Assembly: GCA_009928665.1 (NCBI GenBank)
Contig: SACF01000026.1
Coordinates: forward strand, 1 to 56,868
Length of the DNA stretch: 56,868 nucleotides
Direction: 5' to 3'
Origin: Alphaproteobacteria bacterium
GTDB lineage: Bacteria > Bacteroidota > Bacteroidia > Bacteroidales > FEN-979
Positions within the stretch are counted from its first letter, which is position 1. Each line of letters begins with the position of its first letter. The notes under the pieces were generated by a model that saw only the letters and a list, made by a program, of their open reading frames with translations, searched no databases and was not told the origin of the DNA. Positions 36,590 to 46,034 of the stretch are shown in pieces. The translations under genes and the position numbers were made by a program.

Positions 36590-36919
36590 TTATGAAATAC
36601 GGGGCGGTCCTCTCAGGTAGAAACAACTTACAACAAGAGCAACCTCCATCGGAGCGGCAGTTACCCTTAGTGTTTCATAATCGAAGTAGTTACAGGAGTG
36701 GAGTATGTAAGCGGGGGTGGTATAAACCTGTAATTCAAGCTGTAATATTTCACAATGGTGGTGGCGAGGCTCAACGGTGACCTTAGCGCCCGGATGGCAG
36801 TGCGTATCCTCATGCCCCATCAATTTGTGAAGGAAAAAGTGAGGTGTCAGTGCAAATCCAAAGATCACCAACAATAACCGGGCAGTAAGAGTACGGATAG
36901 GACTGAAAATTTTAGCCAT
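36590..36919 (-). CDS. Small His/Cys-rich exported protein upstream of the TonB receptor
   Basis: 109 aa. A membrane or signal segment (about 12-31) is followed by a His-rich stretch: HFFLHKLMGHEDTHCHPG, then EPRHHHCEILQLE, then a Cys at HSCNY. With about ten His and three Cys in under 80 residues it looks like a metal-binding periplasmic protein. It is the same strand as the TonB receptor, 143 nt upstream, the position often occupied by such proteins in metal-uptake loci. A TATTTTTG box (36928-36921) abuts the ATG, which would make the mRNA nearly leaderless. No family name is recognised. Confidence 0.6.
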   Translation of the reverse strand: MAKIFSPIRTLTARLLLVIFGFALTPHFFLHKLMGHEDTHCHPGAKVTVEPRHHHCEILQLELQVYTTPAYILHSCNYFDYETLRVTAAPMEVALVVSCFYLRGPPRIS

Positions 36920-36968
36920 ACAAAAATAGGGAGAATTTCTATTGACCGGTTTGAATCATTGTTTTTTG

Positions 36969-36976
36969 TAATTTTG
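36969..36976 (+). promoter_or_regulatory. -7 box (TAATTTTG) for the M16 protease gene
   Basis: TAATTTTG fits TAnnTTTG; predicted start near 36983, 42 nt before ATG 37025. A TTTG at 36950-36953 is 15 nt upstream, shorter than the usual 19-21. Confidence 0.4.
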
Positions 36977-37024
36977 TAGGAACTAACAAACATCATCTAA
37001 TCTTTTCCAACCAATTTTTTTCTA

Positions 37025-39937
37025 ATGAAACGATTCCTATTGATTCTTCAGGTGATGATCATTGTATCGGCCTGGACAACTGACCTTATAGCTCAGAAGA
37101 GCTACAAATACGACACTGTTCCCGGCGATCCGATGAAGGTCAGGATTTACACCCTCAGTAATGGTCTGAAGGTATATCTGACGGTTTACAAGGATGCTCC
37201 CCGCATCCAGACTGCCATCGCGGTTCGCACGGGCAGCAAAAACGACCCATCCGATAACACCGGGATGTCGCACTACCTCGAACACATGATGTTTAAAGGA
37301 AGCGATGAATTTGGTACCAAGGACTATCTGAAGGAAAAACCCCTGCTTGACCGGATTGAGAAACGCTTCGAAATTTATAAGGGCACCACCGATCCTGAAA
37401 AACGTAAGGCCATCTATCACGAAATCGACAGCATTTCGGGAATTGCCGCGGGGTTTGCCATCGCCAACGAATACGATAAGCTGTTGTCGGTGATCGGAGC
37501 CAAGGGAACCAATGCCTTCACCTCCTTCGAAGAGACTGTTTACATTAACGATATTCCTTCCAACAAAATCACCCAGTGGCTCGATATCGAAAAAGAACGT
37601 TTCCAGGATCCCGTTTTCCGGATTTTCCATACCGAACTGGAGACCGTTTATGAGGAAAAGAACATGAGCCTCGACAACGATGACGATAAGATTTTTGAAG
37701 AGCTCTTCGCAGGATTGTTCCCGACCAATACCTACGGCACACAGACCACCATCGGTACCGTTGAACATCTGAAAAACCCGTCGCTCACCTCCCTGAGGGC
37801 CTACTTTGCTTCGAGATACGTCCCCAACAATATGGCGGTTATTCTCTCGGGCGATTTCAATCCCGAAGAGGTGATCCGCCAGGTTGACGCGACCTTCGGA
37901 ACCCTGCAGGCAAAGCCCGTCAAACCTTATGTTCCCGCTATTGAAGCCCCTGTTGCCAAACCCGTCATTAAAGAGGTTCTCGGACCCGATGCCGAATCGG
38001 TGACCATCGGTTACCGCATGGGCGGCGCCGCCACACCCGATGCCGATCTGGTGACCATCTTCAACATGATCCTGAGCAACAGTACCGCGGGGCTCATGGA
38101 TCTCAACCTCAACCAGGCACAGAAGGTTCTTGAAGCCAGCGCCTTCTCCTATATTCTTAAAGATTATTCGGTGAACATCTTTTCGGGAAAAGCCAAAGAA
38201 GGCCAATCCCTGGAAGAAGTGAAAGACCTGATCATGGCCCAGATCGAACTGGTTAAAAAAGGTGAATTCCCCGATTGGCTGATCCCGGCAATTATTAATG
38301 ATATCAAACTCAGCGAAATCAGAAGGAACGAGTCGAACAGCGGTCGCGCCATGGAACTGATGAGCGAATTCATCAAGGAGATCCCCCATGCCGACATTGT
38401 CCATAACGTTGACAAATTATCGAAGATCACCAAAAAAGAGATCATCGATTATGCCAATAAAACGTATGCCGACAACTATGTGATCGTTTATAAACGCACC
38501 GGGAAATCGCCTGAAGTGACCAAAATCGTGAAGCCCCAAATCACTCCGGTCACCATGAACCGGGATGATGAATCGGCTTTCCTGAAAAAGATCGTGGCTG
38601 AACCCTCAAAACCGATTGAGCCGGTCTTCCTCGATTATAGCAAGGATGTGAGCCAGTTCAACACCCGGAACAACACCCCGGTCCTCTACAGGAAAAACAA
38701 CGAAAGCAACACCTTTTCACTCTACTATTACTATGAAATGGGTACCAATGCCGACCGCAAACTTGGCATCGCGCTCGACTACCTTAAATATCTGGGCACT
38801 TCCAAACTCACGTCGCGTCAGGTACAGGAGGAATTTTACAAACTCGGATGTTCCTTCAACGTCAACAGCGGTGAAGATGAAGTATGGGTATCGATCAGCG
38901 GGTTGAGTGAAAGCATGCCCGGGGCCATCGAACTGTTCGGTCAGATCCTCAGCGATGCACAACCCAACAGCGAAGCCCTTTCCAATTTGGTAGCCGACAT
39001 CAAGAAACGCCGTGACGACGATAAGCTTTCCAAACAGACCATCCTCTGGCAGGCGATGTACAACTATGGCGTATATGGCGAAAAATCTCCCTATACCCAT
39101 ATTCTTTCGGCTTCGGAACTCGACGCCCTGAAAGCCGAAGAGTTGGTGAAAACCATCCGCGAACTGACCGGTTATCAGCATAAAATCCTCTATTACGGGC
39201 CGCTTTCGACCGGAAGCCTGACCAATGTTCTCAATAAGGAGATCAAGGCTGCCACGGCCATGAAACCGGTTCCTGCAAATACCCGTTTCGAGCAACTCCC
39301 CACAGAGCAGAGCAAGGTATACGCGGTCGATTACGACATGAAACAGGTGGAGATCATCATGCTGTCGAAATCACAGAAGTTTGACAAATTACAGGTTCCG
39401 GTCATCCGGCTTTTCAACGAATATTTCGGAGGAAGTATGAACTCCATCGTATTCCAGGAAATCCGCGAATCAAAGGGGCTGGCATACAGCGCCTATGCCG
39501 GATACCGTTCACCGGCCCAGCCCTGGCTCAATTTCTACGTCTTTTCGTATATCGGAACCCAGATCGATAAGTTGCCTGAAGCCATGAAAGCCATGACGGG
39601 AATTTTCAACAACATGCCCGAGAGCGAAAAGGCGATGAATGCTTCGAAAGATGCCATCATCAACAAAATCAGAACCGAACGCATCACCAAGGCTCAGGTG
39701 TTGTTCAACTATATCAATGCTCAGAAATTCGGGCTGACTTACGACATCCGCAAAGATGTTTACGAAAGGATACCATCCATGACTTTTGCTGATCTGAAGG
39801 CCTTTCAGCAAAAAAATATCAAGGATAAGCAGTTCCACATCATGGTATTGGGGAAAAAAGGTGAAATCGATGTCAACACCCTTTCCACTTACGGAAATGT
39901 GAAAAATCTGGAGTTGAAAGACGTTTTCGGATATTAG
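37025..39937 (+). CDS. M16 family zinc metallopeptidase, two-module form
   Basis: 970 aa. Signal peptide (to LIAQ, about residue 24), so periplasmic. The N-terminal M16 module has the inverted zinc motif HYLEH (His83, Glu86, His87) and the downstream Glu in ETVYEEKNM (about residue 212). The C-terminal module (about 520-970) has the same fold but no HxxEH, the normal inactive half that closes the chamber of pitrilysin-type peptidases; RESKGLAYSAYAG is its typical late motif. Probably degrades peptides. Its stop is 3 nt from the stop of the convergent CLC gene. Confidence 0.92.
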   Translation: MKRFLLILQVMIIVSAWTTDLIAQKSYKYDTVPGDPMKVRIYTLSNGLKVYLTVYKDAPRIQTAIAVRTGSKNDPSDNTGMSHYLEHMMFKGSDEFGTKDYLKEKPLLDRIEKRFEIYKGTTDPEKRKAIYHEIDSISGIAAGFAIANEYDKLLSVIGAKGTNAFTSFEETVYINDIPSNKITQWLDIEKERFQDPVFRIFHTELETVYEEKNMSLDNDDDKIFEELFAGLFPTNTYGTQTTIGTVEHLKNPSLTSLRAYFASRYVPNNMAVILSGDFNPEEVIRQVDATFGTLQAKPVKPYVPAIEAPVAKPVIKEVLGPDAESVTIGYRMGGAATPDADLVTIFNMILSNSTAGLMDLNLNQAQKVLEASAFSYILKDYSVNIFSGKAKEGQSLEEVKDLIMAQIELVKKGEFPDWLIPAIINDIKLSEIRRNESNSGRAMELMSEFIKEIPHADIVHNVDKLSKITKKEIIDYANKTYADNYVIVYKRTGKSPEVTKIVKPQITPVTMNRDDESAFLKKIVAEPSKPIEPVFLDYSKDVSQFNTRNNTPVLYRKNNESNTFSLYYYYEMGTNADRKLGIALDYLKYLGTSKLTSRQVQEEFYKLGCSFNVNSGEDEVWVSISGLSESMPGAIELFGQILSDAQPNSEALSNLVADIKKRRDDDKLSKQTILWQAMYNYGVYGEKSPYTHILSASELDALKAEELVKTIRELTGYQHKILYYGPLSTGSLTNVLNKEIKAATAMKPVPANTRFEQLPTEQSKVYAVDYDMKQVEIIMLSKSQKFDKLQVPVIRLFNEYFGGSMNSIVFQEIRESKGLAYSAYAGYRSPAQPWLNFYVFSYIGTQIDKLPEAMKAMTGIFNNMPESEKAMNASKDAIINKIRTERITKAQVLFNYINAQKFGLTYDIRKDVYERIPSMTFADLKAFQQKNIKDKQFHIMVLGKKGEIDVNTLSTYGNVKNLELKDVFGY

Positions 39938-39940
39938 AAA

Positions 39941-41713
39941 TCAATCCTCTGAGAACTTCCGGAGCATCTTACGGTATTGAGAAAATACCGTTGCCCGGGA
40001 TATGAATCCCACGTATTTTCCCTTTTCGAGTACCGGCAGGTTGTACCGGTCGTTCTGCTGGAAAAGCTGAACCACGGCATCCATCGAATCGCCGGGATCG
40101 ATTATGCAGTCGGGTTTTACCATCAGGTCCTTCACAAAAGTACTGTCGTACAGGGAATGATCAAACATGATCTCCCGGATGCCATCGAGCATCACGATAC
40201 CCTGCAGGGTTCCTTTGTCGTCGACTACCGCGAAGACATTGCGTGAAGCCTTGGCCACCACCTTAACCAGTTCACCCAGGGTGGCGTCGGGAGCGATGGT
40301 GGCGAAATTGGTTTCGATCAAAGGGCGCAACGACATGAACGACAGCACGGCCTTATCTTTGTCGTGGGTGATAAGTTCCTTACGGGCGGCGAGCTGACGG
40401 GCGTAAATGGAGTGACTTTCGAAGAGGTGCGTGGTCAGGTAGGCAATGGAAGCGGTGATGATGAGTGGAGTGAGCAACAGGTATCCGCCTGTGATTTCGG
40501 CGATGAGGAAAATAGCGGTGAGGGGTCCCAACATGACGCCCGACATGACACCGGCCATGCCAACGAGTGCAAAATTGGCCTGGGAGAGCGAAAGTCCGAA
40601 AATCTGGTTCATGGCTAAAGCGAAGAAATACCCGCTGATGCCACCGACGAAGAGCGACGGGGCAAAAGTCCCGCCGATCCCGCCGCTGCCCTGAGTCAGG
40701 GCCATAGCCGCCACCTTCATTAAGATCAGCCCGAAAACAATGACGAGGAAGGTCCAGGGGCCCTCCCTGAGAGAACTGAATAGCACGGGGTTCCCGATCA
40801 TCTCCCCGCTTCCGCTGATCACCGACTTTAATACCGTGTATCCTTCACCGAAGAGGGAAGGATAGGTAAAAATGAGTGCGGCGAGTCCGACGCCGGCCAG
40901 AACGATCCTGAAAGGAACCGCTGCTTTTTTCAACAGGTTTTCGATGGAGATGGAACCCCGGATAAAATAGACAGAGATCAGTCCGGTAAAAATTCCGAGG
41001 AGCAGGTAAAACGGAATATGTTTTAATATAAAGGGGTTGGTCAGGGTGAATGAAAAAAGCACCTCCTTGCCCATCAGCAGGTACCCGACAATGGAGGCGG
41101 TAACCGTGGATATAAGCAGCGGGATCAGCGTTGCCGTGGTGAGGTCGAGCATCAGGATCTCGATGGCGAAAATAGCTCCTGCGATAGGCGCCTGGAAAAT
41201 ACCGGCGATGGCTCCTGCCGCACCACAGGCGATGAGCAGGGTTGTGGTTTTGTAATCGAGCCGGAACAGCCTGGCCAGGTTGGAGCCGATCGCCGATCCG
41301 GAAAGGACCAGCGGAGCCTCGGGCCCGACCGATCCCCCGAATCCAAGCGTAAGTGTGCAGGCAATCAGCGAGGAATACGAATTGTGCGGCCTGATCCGGC
41401 TGTTGTTTTTCGAAATGGCATAGAGTACTTTGCTGACGCCGTGGCTGATGTTGTCTTTGACCAGATACTTGATGAACAGGAAGGTAAGGATGATCCCGGC
41501 CACCGGATAAAGCAGGTACAGGTAATAGAGGCCGTGAAAACTGAATCCATTGGTGAGAAAATAGTTCGTGTAATACAGGGTATTTTTCAGAACCACCGCG
41601 ACAAGTCCGCTGCCAATCCCGACCAGCACGCTGAGTATCAGCACAAACCGGCGCAGCCGGATATGCCGCAACCGCCACACCAACAGTTTTCCGGTGAATG
41701 ATTTCGGGAGCAT
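39941..41713 (-). CDS. CLC-family chloride channel/transporter with tandem CBS domains
   Basis: 590 aa. About ten membrane helices up to residue 445, followed by two cytoplasmic CBS domains (about 460-585). Filter motifs: GSVGPEAP with the outer gating Glu, AGIFQAPIAGAIF, and GSGGIGGTFAPSLFVGG. The position of the inner proton-pathway Glu of E. coli ClcA (second Glu of FIIEEM) is Ile here (FAIEILM), a feature of CLC channels more than of H+/Cl- exchangers. CBS domains suggest nucleotide control. A TACATTTG box (41726-41719) abuts the ATG, so transcripts may be leaderless. Anion selectivity cannot be read from this. Confidence 0.9.
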   Translation of the reverse strand: MLPKSFTGKLLVWRLRHIRLRRFVLILSVLVGIGSGLVAVVLKNTLYYTNYFLTNGFSFHGLYYLYLLYPVAGIILTFLFIKYLVKDNISHGVSKVLYAISKNNSRIRPHNSYSSLIACTLTLGFGGSVGPEAPLVLSGSAIGSNLARLFRLDYKTTTLLIACGAAGAIAGIFQAPIAGAIFAIEILMLDLTTATLIPLLISTVTASIVGYLLMGKEVLFSFTLTNPFILKHIPFYLLLGIFTGLISVYFIRGSISIENLLKKAAVPFRIVLAGVGLAALIFTYPSLFGEGYTVLKSVISGSGEMIGNPVLFSSLREGPWTFLVIVFGLILMKVAAMALTQGSGGIGGTFAPSLFVGGISGYFFALAMNQIFGLSLSQANFALVGMAGVMSGVMLGPLTAIFLIAEITGGYLLLTPLIITASIAYLTTHLFESHSIYARQLAARKELITHDKDKAVLSFMSLRPLIETNFATIAPDATLGELVKVVAKASRNVFAVVDDKGTLQGIVMLDGIREIMFDHSLYDSTFVKDLMVKPDCIIDPGDSMDAVVQLFQQNDRYNLPVLEKGKYVGFISRATVFSQYRKMLRKFSED

Positions 41714-41851
41714 GATTGCAAATGTAGACTTTTCCGGGAAAACGCGGTTCCATTTTCAAATCCATTGTCAATCATAGATTCCATGAGTTGTATTTCATTT
41801 TATCATGTATGTGACAAAAATATTTATCTATTTTCGGAATATATTTTTAAG

Positions 41852-41859
41852 TACCTTTG
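41852..41859 (+). promoter_or_regulatory. -7 box (TACCTTTG) for the TPR-HTH gene
   Basis: TACCTTTG fits TAnnTTTG; predicted start near 41866, 19 nt before ATG 41885. Confidence 0.45.
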
Positions 41860-41884
41860 ATTCAAGTCATAAAACCTGTCAACC

Positions 41885-43933
41885 ATGCCGGGAAACATTG
41901 CCTTTATGTTTTTATTTCGAGAAATGATGATGAGAACATTTTCTATTTTTATTCTGGTAATTTTATCAATATCGGTAGTTGGGAAAGAAGAATCTGTCAT
42001 CGATTCACTGGAAACGGAATTACTCAAAGCCGAGGGAAAGGAACGAATCATCATCCTGAAACGACTGGTTTCGCAATACACGGTTTCAGATTCGGTGAAA
42101 TCATTTCGTTATTTTATCGAAAGTGTTAATTTATCGGAGAAGCTCAATCAATACTACGATGAATCGAATTCTTTTGAATGCTTGGTTGATAAACTAAAAG
42201 ATGAACAGGCCATGGGAAGGTTAGGCCATGCCCTGGCATTTTTCGTGAAGAAAAATAATCAACCGGGCATTGGTTTTTCATACAGTTTTATGGGAAGCCG
42301 ATATCTTGCCATGAATAATTATGTACAAGTTGAGAGATACCAGAATATGGCGCTTGAATTATTTACAAGGATCGGACATCCGTATGGAATTGCCTTAGCC
42401 AATGAACGGCTTGGGATTTTGTTTATGGTCAGAAATCAATTTATAAAGGCATTGGATTATTATTACCGGGCTTTAAAAATAAATCAAAAAGAGGGTTTTA
42501 AAAGAGAAGAGGCCAGGTCCCTGTATCATATCGGACTCACCGAATTATACCTGGGAAATTATCAGGAGGCTACCACGCATATCCTTTTATCACTAAAATA
42601 TTGGGAATTATCAGATTACATTCCAAATATCTGGAATTGCAATGAGTTACTCGGTAATATATATATCAAGTTAAATGTGTTTGATAAATCACTGTATTAT
42701 CACCGCAGAGCGCTTAAAATTCGTTTTAACGCAATTGATAGATATATTCCCAGGGGCCAACCGGTTCCTCCTGGGAACTTATTAGGCATCGCATATTCCT
42801 ATAATAACATTGCAGAAGTTTATCTTAACCTTAATCAATATGATTCAGCTTATTTTTATGCGATCAGGTCGCTTATTATTAAAGAAGCCAAAAACTCAGT
42901 TGCTACGCGAAATGATCTGGCCAATTCCTGGCTGAATATGGGCAATATATATCGGAAACTCGACAAACCTGATTCAGCCTTGTTCATGTTGACTAAAGCT
43001 GCAAAGACCTATAAAGAATTACAGAATGGAAGTTCTTATGCAGAATCATTGTATGGAATCGGTAACGTATATTCAGATTTAAACAATTTCAATAAGGCGC
43101 AAGAAAACTTTAAACAAGGACTTCAGAAATCGATTGAAGTTGGTGATAAAAATAACATCAAAACCGGGTATAAGCGGTTATCCGACTTATATCGTGACCA
43201 CCGTGAATATGAAAAATCGCTCGACTATTATCTGTTATACTCCGGTGTGAAGGACAGCATTTTTAATAAGGAAAGATCGAATGCCATCGAAGAACTTCAG
43301 ATTAAATATGAAGTTGATAAAAAAGAGCAAAAAATTGAAAGCCAGGCGTTAATTATCAGGCAGAAGAAAGAGCAAATAACATACGTCATACTCGGCAGTG
43401 GTATTCTTGTCGTTTTAGCCTCCCTGATTATTTTTCTGATCATTAAGAACAAACGTCAGAAAGAAGCCTTGTTGAAGAAAGAAGCCGACAACCTGAGAAA
43501 GGATTTGGAGCTTAAAAACCGTGAACTGGTTTGTAATGTAAGCAATATCTATACAAAGAACATGGTTATCAACAAAGTTGCCAAAACCTTATCAAAAAGT
43601 ATTCAGACTTCCAGTCAGACGAATGTTGAACTGATCAACGAGATCATCAGGGAGCTTCAGCGAAACATGGATGAAACAAGCTGGAAAGAGTTTGAATACC
43701 GTTTCTCGAAGGTTCATGAATCGTTTTATGAAACGCTTGACATGGAATTTCCCGAATTAACCCATTCCGAACGGAAGATATGTGCGATGCTCAAGCTCGA
43801 TCTGAGCAGCAAGGAAATAGCAGCCATAACCATGACACAACCTGAAAGTGTTGATACAACTCGGTCGCGCATCCGGAAAAAACTCGGATTGTTGAAAGAT
43901 GAAAACCTTTCTGATTTCCTTAAAAAGATTTAA
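41885..43933 (+). CDS. Membrane-anchored TPR protein with LuxR-like DNA-binding C-terminus
   Basis: 682 aa. An N-terminal signal or anchor (about 16-32), eight or so TPR units (about 95-470, for example ALDYYYRALKINQ and AQENFKQGLQKS), a membrane helix (about 500-521), a coiled coil (about 525-560) and a C-terminal helix-turn-helix (about 625-670: LTHSERKICAMLKLDLSSKEIAAITM, then SVDTTRSRIRKKLGL). This layout, with sensing outside and a helix-turn-helix inside, is a known Bacteroidota one-component regulator type. An internal ATG (41924 or 41930) is possible. Target genes unknown; the T9SS cargo gene next to it is a candidate only by position. Confidence 0.85.
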   Translation: MPGNIAFMFLFREMMMRTFSIFILVILSISVVGKEESVIDSLETELLKAEGKERIIILKRLVSQYTVSDSVKSFRYFIESVNLSEKLNQYYDESNSFECLVDKLKDEQAMGRLGHALAFFVKKNNQPGIGFSYSFMGSRYLAMNNYVQVERYQNMALELFTRIGHPYGIALANERLGILFMVRNQFIKALDYYYRALKINQKEGFKREEARSLYHIGLTELYLGNYQEATTHILLSLKYWELSDYIPNIWNCNELLGNIYIKLNVFDKSLYYHRRALKIRFNAIDRYIPRGQPVPPGNLLGIAYSYNNIAEVYLNLNQYDSAYFYAIRSLIIKEAKNSVATRNDLANSWLNMGNIYRKLDKPDSALFMLTKAAKTYKELQNGSSYAESLYGIGNVYSDLNNFNKAQENFKQGLQKSIEVGDKNNIKTGYKRLSDLYRDHREYEKSLDYYLLYSGVKDSIFNKERSNAIEELQIKYEVDKKEQKIESQALIIRQKKEQITYVILGSGILVVLASLIIFLIIKNKRQKEALLKKEADNLRKDLELKNRELVCNVSNIYTKNMVINKVAKTLSKSIQTSSQTNVELINEIIRELQRNMDETSWKEFEYRFSKVHESFYETLDMEFPELTHSERKICAMLKLDLSSKEIAAITMTQPESVDTTRSRIRKKLGLLKDENLSDFLKKI

Positions 43934-44197
43934 TCTCTCCGGATTTAATTACCATACTCCAACCAATGAATCTGGGTTTTGGGCTCCGCTCCGGAATTTA
44001 TATATTTAATCATCCTCTTTATTTCCCGGTTATTTATTCACAAGGTGATTTTGAAAGCAAGATTCACATATTCTGATTGTTGCCTCTTTTCTATTTAGAA
44101 AAAATCGAGATACTATTTTCATCAGGTACAGAAGATATCAAGGTCGAAAATTTGTAAAACCTTTGATTACGGTGTATCATTGCTGAAAATACTTTGA
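43934..44197. other. Intergenic stretch, nothing recognised
   Basis: 264 bases, A+T rich, between the TPR-HTH gene and a possible 51-codon gene. No ORF, clear promoter box or RNA gene seen. Confidence 0.4.
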
Positions 44198-44353
44198 ATG
44201 TCCCGGAAAAAGAAAAAGACGCAAGCCCCGGAGCACCTGAAACCGCTCAGTACCCCTGATAAAGAAATTAATAGAATTATCGAGGCAACCCGGAGCCAAA
44301 ACCTGGCAATCAGGAAAATTCTGCGGCTGGAGAATTTATTATCAAAAAAGTGA
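44198..44353 (+). CDS. Possible small basic protein, 51 aa
   Basis: ATG 44198 to TGA 44351-44353. The product starts MSRKKKKTQAPEHLKPLS and goes on as an amphipathic helix (EINRIIEATRSQNLAIRKIL), a plausible protein with normal codon use for the region and a Lys-rich N-terminus. No family recognised and no promoter box; a hairpin with arms GCGCC / GGCGC lies just after (44366-44379). It may be a real small gene or chance. Confidence 0.4.
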   Translation: MSRKKKKTQAPEHLKPLSTPDKEINRIIEATRSQNLAIRKILRLENLLSKK

Positions 44354-44365
44354 TGTTCAAAATTA

Positions 44366-44379
44366 GCGCCTCAAGGCGC
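44366..44379 (+). terminator. Hairpin after the small basic gene
   Basis: GCGCC-TCAA-GGCGC, a 5-bp stem with a tetraloop, 12 nt after the stop and followed by an A+T-rich stretch with TTTT. Weak terminator candidate; also part of a direct repeat of GCGCCTCAA. Confidence 0.3.
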
Positions 44380-44438
44380 CTCAAATGATATTTTACTTTC
44401 TTAACATAATCAACTAACTAATAATAAATCCTAACATT

Positions 44439-46004
44439 ATGAAAACTAATTTTATTTTATTTTTAATTTCTCTTATTTTTCTTCCAACATATTTTTGGGG
44501 TCAAAATCAATTTCAACGGGCAGTTGTTGCACATGGATCATTTCCTGAAGGCCTTATTCAAACAAGTGACGAGAGTTATATCATAATAGGAACATATAAT
44601 GACTCACCTGAAGCTGATATCCTTGTTTCAAAACTTGATAAGGTTGGAAATCTTGTTTGGTCTAACTCTATTGGCAAATCAGGTCAACAACAGGGATTTT
44701 CAATCACTGAAGTTTCCGATGGCGGATATATTGGCATAGCTGGGTCTTATGGGAGTCATTATCAGTCTTTTTTTAAACTTAGCAAAGATGGTAATTTTAT
44801 ATGGGAAAAAGTCATTTATTCTTTTGGCACTAAAGTTATACATTTAATTGATTTAATAAAAACTAATGATGAAGGATATGTATTAGTTGGTTCTCGTTCT
44901 GATACAATTTCTCCATCCTCAAACTCAAAATTGTTTATTGCAAAATTAAATTCTGATTTTACATTTCAGTGGCAAAAGTACATCGGGTATGAAACCGGGG
45001 AAACATTCGGAGCATCTGTTATTCAAACAACCGACGGAGGGTATGCTGTTGCAGGGCCTACGGATTCTTATGGTACTGGCGGGAGAGATATCTTTGTAAT
45101 CAAACTGGATCTTACAGGTAATATAGTTTGGTCCAAAACAATAGGCGGTACGGATGATGATGTGGCTAGTGATATGAAACAAACAAATGATGGTGGTTTC
45201 ATTATAGTTGGGGAAAGCTTTTCTTATGGAGCGGGAAATTGTGATATATATGCAGTTAAAATAGATGAAGCAGGAAATCTTCAATGGACAAGAACAATTG
45301 GAGGTAAAGATAAGGATTACGGTTCGTCAGTAATACAAACACTTGATGGTGGTATTGTTATTGCAGGAGGTATTGATGATAATGAATTGTATCCAATGTA
45401 TTTGGTAAAATTAAGCATTACAGGAGATTTAGTATGGACGAAAGTTTCAAACATTGAAGACGGAATTTATGGTCTAATAACCAATTGCCTTGATGGTGGT
45501 TACGCAGTCTCGTGTTGTACTGGATTGAATGAAATGATGTTAATTAAGTTCGACTTACTTGAAAATACTTGTAGTACATTTGATTCTGGGGGAGAGATCA
45601 CCTCTGGAGGAATTATGCACAATGTAGAATGGTTAAGTGAAAATGGAAATAGTGTTATAATTCCCGGATCCGGCTTTATATCCACACATAATGGTTCTCT
45701 GAAGAACATATGCGATGTAAATGGATTCGATTCTCAGGGTCATCAGAATTCAGCATTATCAGTAGAACCAAATCCTTGTGTTGAAAAATTCAGAGTAAAT
45801 ATTCACCTTCTGAGTACTTCGTCAAACAATACTTTATCCTTAACTGATCTTCACGGAACAAAAACATTTGAAAAATACATAGGGAATCTCTCAAATGGAT
45901 ATTATACCTTTGAGATAGATAGCTATATGTTCCCTTCTGGCATCTATGTTTTATCTCTCTTATCAGATGATTTATATGCTAAAGTTAAGCTTGTGAAGGA
46001 ATAA
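44439..46004 (+). CDS. T9SS-exported beta-propeller-like protein
   Basis: 521 aa. Signal peptide (to FWGQ, about 21). Residues 25-370 hold about six repeats of roughly 50-55 residues with the pattern SVIQTTDGGYAVAGPTDSYG, then DIFVIKLDLTGNIVWSKTIGG, typical of secreted Bacteroidota repeat proteins that fold as a beta-propeller. The last 80 residues are a type A T9SS sorting domain: SVEPNPCVEKFRV, GYYTFEI, FPSGIYVLSL and a final KVKLVKE. It should be cut and released or anchored at the cell surface. Strongly A+T rich compared with the first 41 kb. The FISUMP lipoprotein gene follows by 30 nt. Confidence 0.85.
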   Translation: MKTNFILFLISLIFLPTYFWGQNQFQRAVVAHGSFPEGLIQTSDESYIIIGTYNDSPEADILVSKLDKVGNLVWSNSIGKSGQQQGFSITEVSDGGYIGIAGSYGSHYQSFFKLSKDGNFIWEKVIYSFGTKVIHLIDLIKTNDEGYVLVGSRSDTISPSSNSKLFIAKLNSDFTFQWQKYIGYETGETFGASVIQTTDGGYAVAGPTDSYGTGGRDIFVIKLDLTGNIVWSKTIGGTDDDVASDMKQTNDGGFIIVGESFSYGAGNCDIYAVKIDEAGNLQWTRTIGGKDKDYGSSVIQTLDGGIVIAGGIDDNELYPMYLVKLSITGDLVWTKVSNIEDGIYGLITNCLDGGYAVSCCTGLNEMMLIKFDLLENTCSTFDSGGEITSGGIMHNVEWLSENGNSVIIPGSGFISTHNGSLKNICDVNGFDSQGHQNSALSVEPNPCVEKFRVNIHLLSTSSNNTLSLTDLHGTKTFEKYIGNLSNGYYTFEIDSYMFPSGIYVLSLLSDDLYAKVKLVKE

Positions 46005-46034
46005 TACGCTCAAATACTTAAAATTCATATTCTT

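Noticed and set aside
37037..38404. Long minus-strand frame (455 codons) opposite the M16 protease
   Set aside because: Lies wholly antisense to a gene with clear zinc motifs and a signal peptide; composition is that of a reverse shadow and no domain is seen.
41240..41340. Loss of the outer gating glutamate in the CLC protein
   Set aside because: At first GSVGP seemed to replace GREGP; aligning the rest of the helix places the Glu of GPEAP at that site, so the gating Glu is retained.
40845..41771. Minus-strand frame of 308 codons overlapping the CLC gene in another frame
   Set aside because: Rich in Arg, Pro and His as expected for an out-of-frame reading of a G+C-rich gene; the CLC frame has all filter motifs.
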